64,000 nt of DNA from Anaerocolumna sp. AGMB13020 (GCF_033100115.1 NZ_CP136910.1:4715001-4779000); one strand, 5' to 3'; positions 34,391-44,334 are shown, counted from the first letter of the stretch. The notes: a model not told the origin generated them from the letters alone. Numbers and translations are program-made.

Positions 34391-34538
34391 TTTCCAGCTT
34401 GTTGGTGATACATAGAATAGTCATTAGTATGTCATGGAATTTTTGTTTAAGAAGGCTGTTATTGAAAGGATATTAAGAGCAAATTGTTTATCCGGTGGAA
34501 CTGTTTAAGAACAAAAATATAAGTACCTGGGAGAATTT

Positions 34539-35369
34539 ATGAGAAATACTATCAGACTTACTGAATATACAACCGAGAATTTAATAGAAATCTTTCATAT
34601 TGCAGATGATTTACAGAAAGGTAAATACAAGAACTTTCTTGAAGGTAAGACCGTTATTATGTTCTTTCCCGCTTCAAGCCTCCGTACAAGAGTAACCTTT
34701 GAAAAAGGTATATACCAGTTAGGAGGACAAACCATCTTATTTCCGCCGGAAACTCTGGATAAAAAAGAAAAACTTGAAGATGTAACAGGGTATCTTAACA
34801 ATTGGGCAGATGCCGTCGTTGTTCGGCATAGTAAACTTGGAGTCTTAGAGGAAATGGCTAAGTATGCGGAATTTCCCGTTATAAACGCAATGACCGAGGT
34901 CAATCATCCCTGCGAGATTCTATCAGACTTATATAGCTTATCCAAGATAAGAAATGATTTCAGAAGTGACAGCTATTTATTTGTAGGTGCAAAAGGAAAT
35001 ATCGGTGGTGCTTGGACCGAAGCGGCTAATGCATTTGGGCTCAATTTCAGACAATGCTGTCCGCCAGGTTATGAAATGGATGGAGTGAGTAATATTTCGG
35101 AGCTTGTAAAAGCAGTAAAAGGTGTGGATATTATTTGCACAGACTCACTGCCTTCAGAAGTATATCCGGATTTTAAGGATTATCAGATAACCGTTGATAT
35201 TATGAAAATGGCAAATAATAAAGCCATCTTAAATCCCTGTCCGCCTTTTTACCGCGGGGAAGAGGTTTCTGAGGATGTTATTGGAAGTGAATATTTTGTC
35301 GGTTATAATTTTAAAAAATATCTGCTGGAGATTCAGCAGGCTATATTAATCTATAATCTTACACGATAA
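34539..35369 (+). CDS. aspartate/ornithine carbamoyltransferase-family protein, divergent
   Basis: A 276-residue protein with the carbamoyl-phosphate motif S-S-L-R-T-R. The second signature is N-H-P-C-E-I-L-S-D, with Glu where the family normally has Gln, and the C-terminal motif is N-P-C-P rather than H-C-L-P or H-P-L-P. These changes lie at the active site, so the substrate may differ from ornithine or aspartate. It follows the nitrilase by 148 bp. CCTGGGAGAATTT precedes the ATG. Confidence 0.83.
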   Translation: MRNTIRLTEYTTENLIEIFHIADDLQKGKYKNFLEGKTVIMFFPASSLRTRVTFEKGIYQLGGQTILFPPETLDKKEKLEDVTGYLNNWADAVVVRHSKLGVLEEMAKYAEFPVINAMTEVNHPCEILSDLYSLSKIRNDFRSDSYLFVGAKGNIGGAWTEAANAFGLNFRQCCPPGYEMDGVSNISELVKAVKGVDIICTDSLPSEVYPDFKDYQITVDIMKMANNKAILNPCPPFYRGEEVSEDVIGSEYFVGYNFKKYLLEIQQAILIYNLTR

Positions 35370-36056
35370 TAATGAGAAGAATAGATAAAAGAACTATCAA
35401 TAGGGGATTCCGGTATATTTATATTCTGGAATAACCAGGTTTGAAGGGAATAAATTGCAATAGGATGATTTGTTTATTTCCTTACATAATAAAATTAAGG
35501 AATGTAAGTAAGGATTACAGAAATATGTTGTGCTAGAAAATACCGCACTTATTCCTGAGAGGCACAAAGAACTTTAGGTAAGATAAACGTATTTTGATAA
35601 AAGAAAGTCTAAAAGTGATGACTCATGTATAAAACTAATACCTTGAGGTTATTTCATTCATATTCTTTATTTTGACGTCGCGTCTCAAGATGTCTTAGAT
35701 TCGTAATTACAAAAGAAGAAGAGATTTATTTGATTACGGAACCATGAATAAATCGATAACGCAAATAAAGTATATAATATCCCTGGTAGTAATATTATCG
35801 GGGATATTTTTTATCTATTTCCTTATGGCTAAATGAAAAGATCAAATTAATAGACTTGTAATAAAATGAACCAAGCATATAATTAAACTGGCAGTACAAT
35901 ATTGTGTTTTTTTGAAATAATAAAATCAGTGTTACCAACAGGCTTAAAACCCTTATAAATAAAGCAATGTTAAGTTTAGTTGACACATTTCAAACTGTGA
36001 TTGGTAGACTTTTTTGCGGGTTGATACTACACTGGGGTAATAAAGGAGGAGCTATA
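35370..36056. other. long intergenic region with one terminator
   Basis: No gene is supportable. A hairpin AATATCCC / GGGGATATT with a T-run at 35774-35810 is a terminator. The remainder is A+T-rich; AAAGGAGGAGCTATA at the end serves the next gene. Confidence 0.6.
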
Positions 36057-36851
36057 ATGGCAGAACAGTTTGGCAGCAGGCTTATGTATTTAAGAAAAGG
36101 AAAAGGTCTGTCACAGGAGGAATTAGGTAATAGAACAGGTGTAACCAGGCAGACAGTTTCAAAGTGGGAATTGAATCAGACAACACCGGAGATGGATAAG
36201 CTGATTGCTCTTAGTGACATTTTTGGTATCAGTCTGGATGAACTGGCCGGCAGAGAATTTATTGCTTCGGATGGTTCAATGAATTATGAAGAACTGAATG
36301 CGAAGATGGATACAATTATAAAATCGAAAGAGCCATATCGATATGAATATAAAAGTACTCGGATGGTTGGGAACCTGCCTCTTATACATATTAATCTGGG
36401 ACGTGGGTTTTATAAAGCAAAGGGGGTCATTAGTATCGGTGTTATCTCTTCCGGTATTATATCATTGGGTGTATTATCCTGCGGAGTTATTAGCATAGGA
36501 GTGCTGGCTCTTGGTATTCTTACAATTGCAGTGTTTGCAGCTGGTATGGTATCGGCTGGAAGTATAGCACTTGGTATACTGGCATTAGGTGCCTTCTCAG
36601 TTGGGTATTTTTCTGCCGGTGCTATGGCAATTGGTGTCTATTCCATTGGTGCGAATGCCATAGCGCAGCGAATAGCTTTAGGGGATGCTGCTGCCGGGCA
36701 TATAGCAATTGGTAAGACATCCGCAAAAGGAACCATAGAGTTTCTGTTTAAGAATCATGTATCAGCAGATGAAATTAAAGCGGCTATTCTTAAGGAGTAC
36801 CCTGATATTTGGAAATGGCTGATAAAAATATATGTGTATTTCGGTAAATGA
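36057..36851 (+). CDS. XRE-family regulator with hydrophobic pentad-repeat tail
   Basis: ATG after AAAGGAGGAGCTATA. Residues 1-60 are a typical XRE HTH (S-Q-E-E-L-G-N-R-T-G-V-T-R-Q-T-V-S-K-W-E). Residues about 120-225 are a Gly/Ile/Ala-rich series with a period near five (G-V-I-S-I, G-I-I-S-L, G-V-L-S-C, G-V-I-S-I, G-V-L-A-L), suggesting a membrane-embedded or beta-helix sensor. The next gene starts 26 bp after its stop. Confidence 0.82.
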   Translation: MAEQFGSRLMYLRKGKGLSQEELGNRTGVTRQTVSKWELNQTTPEMDKLIALSDIFGISLDELAGREFIASDGSMNYEELNAKMDTIIKSKEPYRYEYKSTRMVGNLPLIHINLGRGFYKAKGVISIGVISSGIISLGVLSCGVISIGVLALGILTIAVFAAGMVSAGSIALGILALGAFSVGYFSAGAMAIGVYSIGANAIAQRIALGDAAAGHIAIGKTSAKGTIEFLFKNHVSADEIKAAILKEYPDIWKWLIKIYVYFGK

Positions 36852-36877
36852 ATATAAAAGTGATAAAGGAGTGGCGT

Positions 36878-37582
36878 ATGCTTAGTCGTATAAGGCAATT
36901 TTTTTCAGTAGATTCAGACTATAAAAAAAGCACATCTCAATATACCAAAACAGATGGTACCATTGCAGTTATATTCTATTTAATGCTTATGCTCAGCTAC
37001 TATGGTATGGGAAGAATTTATGTGGAGCGGAAAATGTATCTGGGTATCATATGTAATAGTATATTGATTGTTATATGTATCGGACTGGTTTTTATAAGAG
37101 GGCAGAAAGTCTCTAGCTTAGGATTATCGTATAAAAAGTTGAAGCAATCTTTACTATTAGGATTGGTCCTTGGTCTTTTTATGATTCTTGCCAATAATAT
37201 TATACCTGGTATTGCAGGAGGTTCTCATTTTGCTCAAATCTCCAAAATACTTTATAATATTTTTTATTATTTTGTAATAATAGCTTTTATGGAGGAGCTT
37301 ATCTTCAGGGGGTATCTGCAGACACGTATTTACGGATTGATTAAAAGTGATGGATTAGCAATTATTGTTGTAGCATTTATGTTCAGCATTATGCATGTTC
37401 CCTTTCAGATGGCAATAAATAATAAAAATGCTCTGGAATTTGTCGCAGGAAATTTTACGCTTTTGATATTTACATTTTTTTATCATATAGTATTTAATAT
37501 GATTCAGCGGAAATATAATAATATAGCAGGTAATACGTTGTTTCACGGATTTATGAATTGGGGGAATAGTTTAATGGTATAA
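36878..37582 (+). CDS. CPBP-family intramembrane metalloprotease
   Basis: ATG after ATAAAGGAGTGGCGT. Multi-spanning protein with the CPBP motifs E-E-L-I-F-R, H-V-P-F and F-H-G-F-M-N. Partner of the upstream XRE protein by position; such proteases can cleave membrane regulators. Two hundred bp downstream hold only the inverted repeat at 37663. Confidence 0.88.
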   Translation: MLSRIRQFFSVDSDYKKSTSQYTKTDGTIAVIFYLMLMLSYYGMGRIYVERKMYLGIICNSILIVICIGLVFIRGQKVSSLGLSYKKLKQSLLLGLVLGLFMILANNIIPGIAGGSHFAQISKILYNIFYYFVIIAFMEELIFRGYLQTRIYGLIKSDGLAIIVVAFMFSIMHVPFQMAINNKNALEFVAGNFTLLIFTFFYHIVFNMIQRKYNNIAGNTLFHGFMNWGNSLMV

Positions 37583-37662
37583 TTTTTTGTTTTAACATGT
37601 GAGAATTGTACTGAAATTGTAAAGCTGCTGGCGACTGACAGAACTGGGGCACAGAATTTAAT

Positions 37663-37714
37663 CCATGAAATCCTGTAAGGTAATGATTTATGTCTGTTTA
37701 ACAGGATTTCATGG
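37663..37714. repeat. perfect 14-bp inverted repeat
   Basis: CCATGAAATCCTGT / ACAGGATTTCATGG with a 24-nt spacer. There is no T-run, so it is not a clear terminator. Possible protein-binding site or minor mobile remnant. Confidence 0.5.
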
Positions 37715-37816
37715 AGTTATGTATGTATACTCGAAGCGGATACTGCGTGTTATTTTATCATTTTCATAAGATAATAAAAAATTCAGAGTTTAATTTAAAC
37801 AGATGACAGGGTATAC

Positions 37817-38068
37817 TTACTTTCTTGAAACTGCATTAATTATAATTAGTAAAACGACTGATCCGATAAACGACACCAGCAAGCTCCATAAATTAAAGCC
37901 TGTCACTCCGTTACCACCAATTATATTAATTAGAAATCCACCAATAAATCCACCAAGTATACCCACCAAGATATTACTTCCCAGACCCATTTTTTTATCA
38001 TTACCGGTAAAAATGCTGGCTAACCAGCCGGCGATACCGCCTATTATAATCCAACTTAATATTCCCAT
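37817..38068 (-). CDS. GlsB/YeaQ/YmgE-family membrane protein
   Basis: An 83-residue protein made of three hydrophobic segments: G-G-I-A-G-W-L-A-S, G-G-F-I-G-G-F-L-I-N, V-L-L-I-I-I. It matches the transglycosylase-associated stress membrane protein family. Next to a CsbD-like gene, both commonly stress-induced. Confidence 0.9.
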   Translation of the reverse strand: MGILSWIIIGGIAGWLASIFTGNDKKMGLGSNILVGILGGFIGGFLINIIGGNGVTGFNLWSLLVSFIGSVVLLIIINAVSRK

Positions 38069-38104
38069 AATTTATCCTTTCTGTACAATGAACGTACTAA
38101 TAAT

Positions 38105-38323
38105 TTATTTTTCTTTTTTATCAAGCTTATCAATAAGTTCGTTTACTTTTTCCGAAGCTCTTTCTTTCAAAGATTCCCCTAATTCTGACGTTGCTTCCGA
38201 TAGTTCACCACGTTTTTTCTGGAGTTTTCCTTCTAATTCAAGTTGTTCTGAACCAATAATTTTTCCTGTGCTTTCTTTGATCGTTCCTTTTACTTTATCA
38301 AGCCTACCATTATTGTTTTTCAT
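38105..38323 (-). CDS. CsbD-family stress protein
   Basis: A 72-residue hydrophilic helical protein (D-K-V-K-G-T-I-K-E-S-T-G-K-I-I-G) with TAAGGAGAGTAAAAACT before the ATG, start chosen there. Fits the CsbD family of general stress proteins. It lies upstream of, and probably in one transcript with, the GlsB-like gene. Confidence 0.87.
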   Translation of the reverse strand: MKNNNGRLDKVKGTIKESTGKIIGSEQLELEGKLQKKRGELSEATSELGESLKERASEKVNELIDKLDKKEK

Positions 38324-38601
38324 AGTTTTTACTCTCCTTATCATTAGAATTTAAAGATTATAAAATTAAATTTGATAAAATTTTTAGTTAATTTTACTAC
38401 AATTGACTTTAAATTGCAATAAAAAAATAACATAATCTATTTATTTGATAACTATTAATAAATTTATAAACATTATAACATGGAGCCAGAGGAAGAGTGT
38501 CAACTTTGTTTTAAATTATTTATGGTAATCTATTCTTAAGGATTTATGATAGAATTAAAGCAATTCACACATACATTTAAAATAAAAGGAGAAGGTTGAT
38601 T

Positions 38602-39021
38602 ATGTTTCAGATACGCTATGCAGAGGAAGAAGATAAGGGCTATTGGTATACGCTAGACAGGCATCTGCCTGAAGCAGAATTTTATAGAAAAGTTGTAGAG
38701 AAAAGAGGATATATCCTGTTGGAGGACGGTAAACCCATTGGGGTACTTCGTTACAATCTTTTCTGGGATAATACACCATTTTTAAACCTTATTTTTATAG
38801 AATTCACTCATCATAAAAAAGGGTATGGCAGGCTGGCTATGGATTTATGGGAAAGTGAAATGGCAGATCTGGGATACAAAGTCTGCATGACGTCTACCAT
38901 GGTCAATGAAGAATCACAGCATTTTTATCGGAAAATCGGATATAAAGATTGCGGCTGCCTTGTACTTGATATTCCAGGCTTTGAACAGCCCATGGAAATG
39001 TTCCTGATAAAAGCGCTGTAA
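38602..39021 (+). CDS. GNAT-family N-acetyltransferase (139 aa)
   Basis: ATG after AAAAGGAGAAGGTTGAT. Core I-F-I-E-F-T-H-H-K-K-G-Y-G-R-L-A carries the acetyl-CoA loop; H-F-Y-R-K-I-G-Y near the end is the family's C-terminal motif. Substrate unknown. Confidence 0.87.
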   Translation: MFQIRYAEEEDKGYWYTLDRHLPEAEFYRKVVEKRGYILLEDGKPIGVLRYNLFWDNTPFLNLIFIEFTHHKKGYGRLAMDLWESEMADLGYKVCMTSTMVNEESQHFYRKIGYKDCGCLVLDIPGFEQPMEMFLIKAL

Positions 39022-39052
39022 AGATGAAGAATCAATAAGCAGGAAAAAATAA

Positions 39053-39250
39053 GCAGGAAAATACATCTTCGGAAGTAAAGCGTATGGAATCCCACAAAAT
39101 GCCGGGTATTATTTTGGGATAAAGCTGATAAGAGAATATTTGGAGAGAAATCCGTTGCAGGATATAAAGATATTGTTAAAAACTCCGATTGATGAGATAT
39201 ATAAAAACAACCAGGGTATCAGTAGTATTATTAAAAATTATAAAATATAA
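39053..39250 (+). pseudogene. 3' remnant of a DUF2268-like protein
   Basis: The frame without its own start reads G-S-K-A-Y-G-I-P-Q-N-A-G-Y-Y-F-G-I-K-L-I-R-E-Y-L-E to a stop. The G-Y-Y-x-G pattern and tail resemble the last third of predicted zinc proteases of that type. Nothing upstream extends it, so this is a decayed gene. Confidence 0.55.
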
Positions 39251-39318
39251 CAAGGGATATATTGGAATATTATTCTTTTGATGTTATCATAGATGGTAGT
39301 AAATTGTGAGGAACTATT

Positions 39319-40080
39319 ATGAGAAGAATAAAACTACCTATAAATACCAAGATTATCGCAAAATTATTTATAATGTCAATTTTATTGCTATTGCTATTTG
39401 GTATGTTGATATATAAAAGAATCATTATCATAAACTACCCATCAGATAGTAACTATCCTGTCAGAGGAGTGGACGTTTCCAATTATCAGGGAGAAATTAA
39501 TTGGGACAAGCTGGCTGATCAAAATATAGATTTTGTCTTTATTAAAGCTACAGAAGGTAGTAAATACAAGGATAAGCAATTTTATGTTAACTGGGATGGA
39601 GCAAGCAGAACAAAGCTAATCTTCGGAGCATATCATTTTTTTAGTTTTGACAGCAGTGGAATAACACAGGCTGAAAACTATATAGACTCAGTACCTTTGA
39701 CCAAGGGAATGCTTCCACCTGTAGTGGATATTGAATTCTATGGTGATAAAGAGCGGAATATTCCGGATAAAGCAGAAACTACCAAGGAACTGACTTTACT
39801 TCTGGATAAATTGTATGAGCATTATGGTGTTAAACCGATAATTTATGCTACACTTAAATCCTATAATCTATACATAAAAGGTGCTTTTTCAGAATATCTG
39901 CTTTGGATTAGAAATGTTTATTATAATCCACAGCTTGATCTAAGGGGAAAATGGACATTCTGGCAATACACGGATAGAGCCGTATTAGAAGGGTATAAAG
40001 GTTCTGAAAAATATATCGACATGAATGTTTATGCTGGAAAGATAGAAGAGTTGGAAAGCTTACGTATTAATACTGACTAA
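39319..40080 (+). CDS. GH25-family lysozyme-like muramidase, membrane anchored
   Basis: A 253-residue protein with an N-terminal membrane anchor (I-M-S-I-L-L-L-L-L-F-G-M-L) and a GH25 domain: G-V-D-V-S-N-Y-Q-G, F-I-K-A-T-E-G, P-P-V-V-D-I-E, and W-Q-Y-T at the end. The conserved acidic residues D-V-S and D-I-E are present. Likely acts on peptidoglycan at the cell surface. Confidence 0.9.
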   Translation: MRRIKLPINTKIIAKLFIMSILLLLLFGMLIYKRIIIINYPSDSNYPVRGVDVSNYQGEINWDKLADQNIDFVFIKATEGSKYKDKQFYVNWDGASRTKLIFGAYHFFSFDSSGITQAENYIDSVPLTKGMLPPVVDIEFYGDKERNIPDKAETTKELTLLLDKLYEHYGVKPIIYATLKSYNLYIKGAFSEYLLWIRNVYYNPQLDLRGKWTFWQYTDRAVLEGYKGSEKYIDMNVYAGKIEELESLRINTD

Positions 40081-40452
40081 AGATTTTAACGGTGCCGAGC
40101 TGGAAGGCAGCAGGTAAAACTGCTATAGCGAAGGGAAAAGTACCTAATATAGAGTATATTACATGGAGTAAGCATAATTGCTTAGACAGCAGATATTAAC
40201 TGTTATTTATACTTACGATATCTATAATATTAGTAAATTAATATTATAAACAGGAGAAAATCACATGATTTATCCATCAAATATATATAGTTTACATTTA
40301 GAGTAATTACATTGAATAGATAGTGTATACTTAGAATAATCCCATAAAATGCCGTAAGACCAATTCTTGTCTTTCGGCATTTTATGGAATAATATTATAC
40401 ATTCTTTGGATATATTATATCTTTTTAGAGTTAAACATGAAGTAATGTTGCA
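40081..40452. other. intergenic region with terminator
   Basis: No gene is visible. The hairpin CCATAAAATGCCG / CGGCATTTTATGG (40342-40387) is a long stem that would end transcripts from both sides. Confidence 0.65.
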
Positions 40453-41448
40453 TTAGTTATTTTTCATAAAGTTCCAGCTGTCTTTACACATTTCCTTTAG
40501 GGTATGCTTGACTTTCCAGTTAAGTTCCCGTTCAGCTTTCCCAGGTGCGGCGTAACTTTCGCTGATATCGCCGGGACGTCTGTCAAAGGTCATCCGTTTA
40601 ATTTCCATTCCGTTTGCTTTTTCAAAGATATCTATCAATTCAAGAACAGATGTCCCCTGGCCTGAACCCAGGTTGTAAATTTCTGTTCCTGCTATTGTAT
40701 TAAGCTTTTCAAGAGCTTTTCTATGCCCGCAGGCAAGATCGCTGATATGGATATAATCCCGTATTCCTGTACCGTCCGCAGTGGGATAATCGGTACCATA
40801 TACTTTGAAGTAGGGAAGTTCTCCGGCAGCTGTCTGACATAAGTACGGCATAAGATTATTTGGAATTCCCTTTGGCTTTTCTCCTATTAATCCGCTTGGA
40901 TGAGCTCCAACGGGGTTGAAGTATCTTAGTATTGCTATTTTCATATCGTTATTTGCAGCAGCATAATCTTTAAGGATTTGCTCAAGCATGACCTTTGACC
41001 ATCCATAGGGATTTGTAGCTGAGGTGGGCATATCTTCATGATAAGGAACGGAGTTACTGGTTCCATAAACAGTAGCAGAAGAGCTGAACACAAGCTTTGT
41101 TACCTGATGCCTAACCATGACCTCCAGCAGATTCAAGGTTCCTACAATATTGTTTCGGTAATACATTAAGGGGTATTGCACTGATTCCGGTACAGATTTA
41201 AACGCGGCAAAATGTATAACTGCATCAGTTTCTATTTGAGAAAAAACAGAATCCAGGTGTTCCATATTCTGCAGATCACATTTATAAACCCGAACCTCTT
41301 TGCCGGTAATCTGCTTAATCTTATCCGGCACATTCTCCTCGGCATTGCTGAAGTTATCAATGATAGTAACGTTATATCCATGGTTAAGCAGCTCTACACA
41401 TGTATGGGAACCGATAAAGCCGGCACCTCCTGTAATTGTTATATTCAT
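40453..41448 (-). CDS. galE: UDP-glucose 4-epimerase
   Basis: A 331-residue short-chain epimerase: N-terminal NAD motif G-G-A-G-F-I-G-S-H, the S-S-S-A-T-V-Y-G strand, and catalytic Y-G-W-S-K (Tyr and Lys). It interconverts UDP-glucose and UDP-galactose in the Leloir pathway. Full length and no lesion. GGAGAAACCC precedes the ATG. Confidence 0.95.
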   Translation of the reverse strand: MNITITGGAGFIGSHTCVELLNHGYNVTIIDNFSNAEENVPDKIKQITGKEVRVYKCDLQNMEHLDSVFSQIETDAVIHFAAFKSVPESVQYPLMYYRNNIVGTLNLLEVMVRHQVTKLVFSSSATVYGTSNSVPYHEDMPTSATNPYGWSKVMLEQILKDYAAANNDMKIAILRYFNPVGAHPSGLIGEKPKGIPNNLMPYLCQTAAGELPYFKVYGTDYPTADGTGIRDYIHISDLACGHRKALEKLNTIAGTEIYNLGSGQGTSVLELIDIFEKANGMEIKRMTFDRRPGDISESYAAPGKAERELNWKVKHTLKEMCKDSWNFMKNN

Positions 41449-41773
41449 GGGTTTCTCCTTCTTTTCTTTTTATTACTGTCTTACAATATTTTGGATTTGA
41501 TAGTATTGAGTTCTGTTGTTGAAAACAATTCATGATTGTTACTCCACTGCTTCAGTGAATATCACAACATTGATTGGACATTTTTGAACTGTAGCTGAAT
41601 AAGAGCTGTTCTTTGTTACTAAATTTAACTGTAAATCGATTTACTGTATTCTTATCATACTGTGAATATCCTGTTTATTCCAGTATTCAATGTTGCAATT
41701 ATATGTATTTATGTTGCATGAAAAAATACTGTGAGTTATAATCTATCGTATCAATCGAAGGGATGGGAGCGGT

Positions 41774-42601
41774 ATGAGTAATAATTCTAAAATATCATTT
41801 GTTTCCACTGGTAATGAATCGCTTTCTATACGTGTAAATAATGTGGGCAGAGAGCAATGTACAAGTCTTCATAAATGGGGGCCTGGAATCCGGAATTTTT
41901 ATCTGTTGCATTATGTGGTTTCCGGGAAAGGGGTATACACTGCCGGTAAAAGGAGGTATGACATAGCAGCTGGAAGTGCATTTCTGATTTATCCTTATAC
42001 AGAAATAACCTACTGTGCCGACAAAGAAGAACCCTGGGAGTATTACTGGGTTGGATTTCATGGAAATGATGCCAGAATAATTCTGGGTAAAACTGATTTT
42101 ACAGAAGAGAATCCAGTAATCCATACCAATATGGATGGCAGTTTTGAAAAGCTCCTGATGGAGATATATGATGCAAAAGGAAACACGGATTCGGATAAAA
42201 TTAAAATGGCAGGGCACTTATTGCTTGCTCTAGGGTTTCTCGCAGAACATGCCTCCATAAAAGAACGTTTTGATACGGTTATGCTCTACACACAAAGAGC
42301 TTCGGAATATATTGAATATAATTATGCAGAAGAATTAACAGTTCAGGGAATTGCCGATTATATAGGTATCAGCAGAAGCCAGCTATACCGGGTTTTTAAA
42401 AAGCACTATCATAAATCACCGGAAGAGTATATTCTCGAATATCGAATTGAACAAGCCTGTTATTTGCTAAAGAATTCCGATCTGTCCGTGGGAGCAGTGG
42501 GTTACTCCGTTGGATTTAATGACAATCTGTATTTCTCAAAGGCATTTAAGAAAGTCAAAGGGATATCACCGACCACATATATTAAGAATAATTCTTTATG
42601 A
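41774..42601 (+). CDS. AraC-family regulator with cupin sensor
   Basis: A 275-residue protein: N-terminal AraC-type ligand domain (Y-V-V-S-G-K-G-V-Y, G-S-A-F-L-I-Y-P), then HTH pair V-Q-G-I-A-D-Y-I-G-I-S-R-S-Q-L-Y-R-V-F-K and V-G-A-V-G-Y-S-V-G-F-N-D. Sugar response is plausible given the family and divergence from galE. GGGATGGGAGCGGT precedes the ATG. The 320 bp between it and galE hold only promoters. Confidence 0.9.
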   Translation: MSNNSKISFVSTGNESLSIRVNNVGREQCTSLHKWGPGIRNFYLLHYVVSGKGVYTAGKRRYDIAAGSAFLIYPYTEITYCADKEEPWEYYWVGFHGNDARIILGKTDFTEENPVIHTNMDGSFEKLLMEIYDAKGNTDSDKIKMAGHLLLALGFLAEHASIKERFDTVMLYTQRASEYIEYNYAEELTVQGIADYIGISRSQLYRVFKKHYHKSPEEYILEYRIEQACYLLKNSDLSVGAVGYSVGFNDNLYFSKAFKKVKGISPTTYIKNNSL

Positions 42602-42607
42602 GGGAAA

Positions 42608-42643
42608 AGGAACTGGGAAACTGTAGTGCAAGTTTCCAGTTCC
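42608..42643. terminator. terminator-like hairpin
   Basis: GGAACTGGGAAAC / GTTTCCAGTTCC stem between convergent genes; no T-run, so strength is uncertain. Confidence 0.6.
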
Positions 42644-42658
42644 AGAAATTAAAGCAAG

Positions 42659-43120
42659 TCAGGTCTTTTCTGAAAGAATAGGTACACAAAGCTCACAAAA
42701 ATGTTCTTTCAACAGCTTAAAGTTGTACCGTTCCATCATTGGTCTGTCGTCATCCAACTGACAGCCTTCAGAGCTTATGGCTGAAAAAATTGTATTCCAA
42801 GCTTTCCCTACAGCCTCTGCCGTATGTGCTATCTGAAACACTGCATATTTTCCGCCTTGTATTCGGCCTTCCTGTATGCAGGTGTCGTTTATAACAGAAT
42901 CCTCCGCTATAATGAGACAGGTATCATAGCGGCATTTATTACCTTCAACAAAAGCAGGATTATCATAAGCGATTCCTAACAGGACTGAGTCCTCCTTCAA
43001 TAAATCCATACTTATAGCCCAGGTCTTCAGTTTGTCCATAGACTGTCTGTTGTTATCACCATAGGGTCCTACCTGCCTTATATAAGCAACTTTAGTACAG
43101 GGGATATTTTCAATGTTCAA
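42659..43120 (-). CDS. GyrI-like effector-binding domain protein
   Basis: A 153-residue single-domain protein with the AraC-effector/GyrI-like fold: K-V-A-Y-I-R-Q-V-G-P-Y-G, then L-G-I-A-Y-D-N-P and G-K-Y-A-V-F-Q-I. Such proteins bind small molecules or drugs. The next 340 bp (43135-43475) hold no gene. Confidence 0.85.
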   Translation of the reverse strand: MNIENIPCTKVAYIRQVGPYGDNNRQSMDKLKTWAISMDLLKEDSVLLGIAYDNPAFVEGNKCRYDTCLIIAEDSVINDTCIQEGRIQGGKYAVFQIAHTAEAVGKAWNTIFSAISSEGCQLDDDRPMMERYNFKLLKEHFCELCVPILSEKT

Positions 43121-43475
43121 TGATTTTCTTTCCTTTCATTTTTCGTACATCGATGTCAGTTATTATCCTATAATGATATAAAATTTATTGCAAAGGAATT
43201 TTTTATATTTGTAATTATTACAATAGAAGTGAAAAGATTTACATGATTTATAAAATTTTATTAGATTTAAAAAAACAAAAAAACTAATATCTATGATATC
43301 AATTGATTGGAGGTATTTGGTATGTTAAGATATTAGAGAGAAGTTCAGTAATTATATTTCCATACAGCTATGATAATAAGCCAGGAGAAGTGTACTACCA
43401 ATTAGTATGAATAAGTTTGCTTCATGGTAGTTTGATAAATTCTAAAATACAAAGAGTATAAAAAAGGAGTAAAGA

Positions 43476-44258
43476 ATGTATACAAAAAATGATATTATAA
43501 AGGATCTTTCAGCTATAGGAATAGAACCCGACGATACCTTACTGGTGCATTCCTCTATGAAAGCAATCGGTGAAGTTGAGGGTGGTGCAGAGACGGTACT
43601 GGATGCTTTTATTGAATACATGCAGCAGGGACTTTTAATTTTTCCTACTCATACTTGGGACAAGATCAATGAAGAATATTGTGTATATGATCCCAAAACA
43701 GAACCCTCCTGTGTTGGTATCCTAACCAACCTCTTTCTAAAACGTCCGAGCGTTATACGTTCGTTGCATCCTACCCACTCAGTGGCTGCTCTTGGCAAAG
43801 ATGCAAAAAGTTATACCTCCGGAGAAGAACAACTAGATACTCCCTGTCCCAGAACGGGATGCTGGGGAAAACTGTATGACCGAAAGGCAAAGATACTCTT
43901 TTTGGGTTGTGATTTAAGACGTAATACTTTCATTCATAGTGTTGAGGAGTGGAACAATATACCCCTTCGCCTTACTGATAAATACCAGTTTCTTAAAATA
44001 GTTACACCAAATGGCTATGTGATTGACCGTCCCATGTACCGTCATCATAATCCTGTAATTGGAGACGTTTCACAAAACTACGGAAAGCTGGAAGCACCCT
44101 TTTGGCAGAAAGGCTTTATCAAGAAAGGGAAAATAGGTGATGCAGATAGTATACTGGGAGAAGCAGTGCTTATGGCAGATTTAACAAGCTCCTATTTGAA
44201 ACGTAATCCTGACCTGTTCGGAGACAACAAAGCTATACCAGAGGAATGGTATTTATAA
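43476..44258 (+). CDS. AAC(3)-family aminoglycoside N-acetyltransferase
   Basis: A 260-residue member of the AAC(3) family: V-H-S-S-M-K-A-I-G near the start, S-L-H-P-T-H-S-V-A-A-L-G and N-T-F-I-H-S-V-E. Chromosomal relatives are common in clostridia, so drug resistance in this host is not implied. AAAGGAGTAAAGA precedes the ATG. Confidence 0.9.
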   Translation: MYTKNDIIKDLSAIGIEPDDTLLVHSSMKAIGEVEGGAETVLDAFIEYMQQGLLIFPTHTWDKINEEYCVYDPKTEPSCVGILTNLFLKRPSVIRSLHPTHSVAALGKDAKSYTSGEEQLDTPCPRTGCWGKLYDRKAKILFLGCDLRRNTFIHSVEEWNNIPLRLTDKYQFLKIVTPNGYVIDRPMYRHHNPVIGDVSQNYGKLEAPFWQKGFIKKGKIGDADSILGEAVLMADLTSSYLKRNPDLFGDNKAIPEEWYL

Positions 44259-44305
44259 CCCGCTTAGTTAAGCCGCACTGGCATTGATATTAGTGAAAAG
44301 AGGAG

Positions 44306-44334
44306 AGGCCAGCAAGTAAAATTTGTTGGCCTTT
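44306..44334 (+). terminator. rho-independent terminator
   Basis: AGGCCAGCAA / TTGTTGGCCT stem with T-run after the AAC(3)-like gene. The minus-strand frame 44290-44619 over this site is not a gene. Confidence 0.75.

Noticed and set aside
36057..36851. Pentapeptide-repeat (Qnr-like) protein
   Set aside because: The repeats are Gly-hydrophobic without the A-(D/N)-L-x-x pattern of that family.
37803..38354. 183-residue plus-strand frame
   Set aside because: It is the antisense shadow of the GlsB-like and CsbD-like genes, proline/serine-rich, no start signal.
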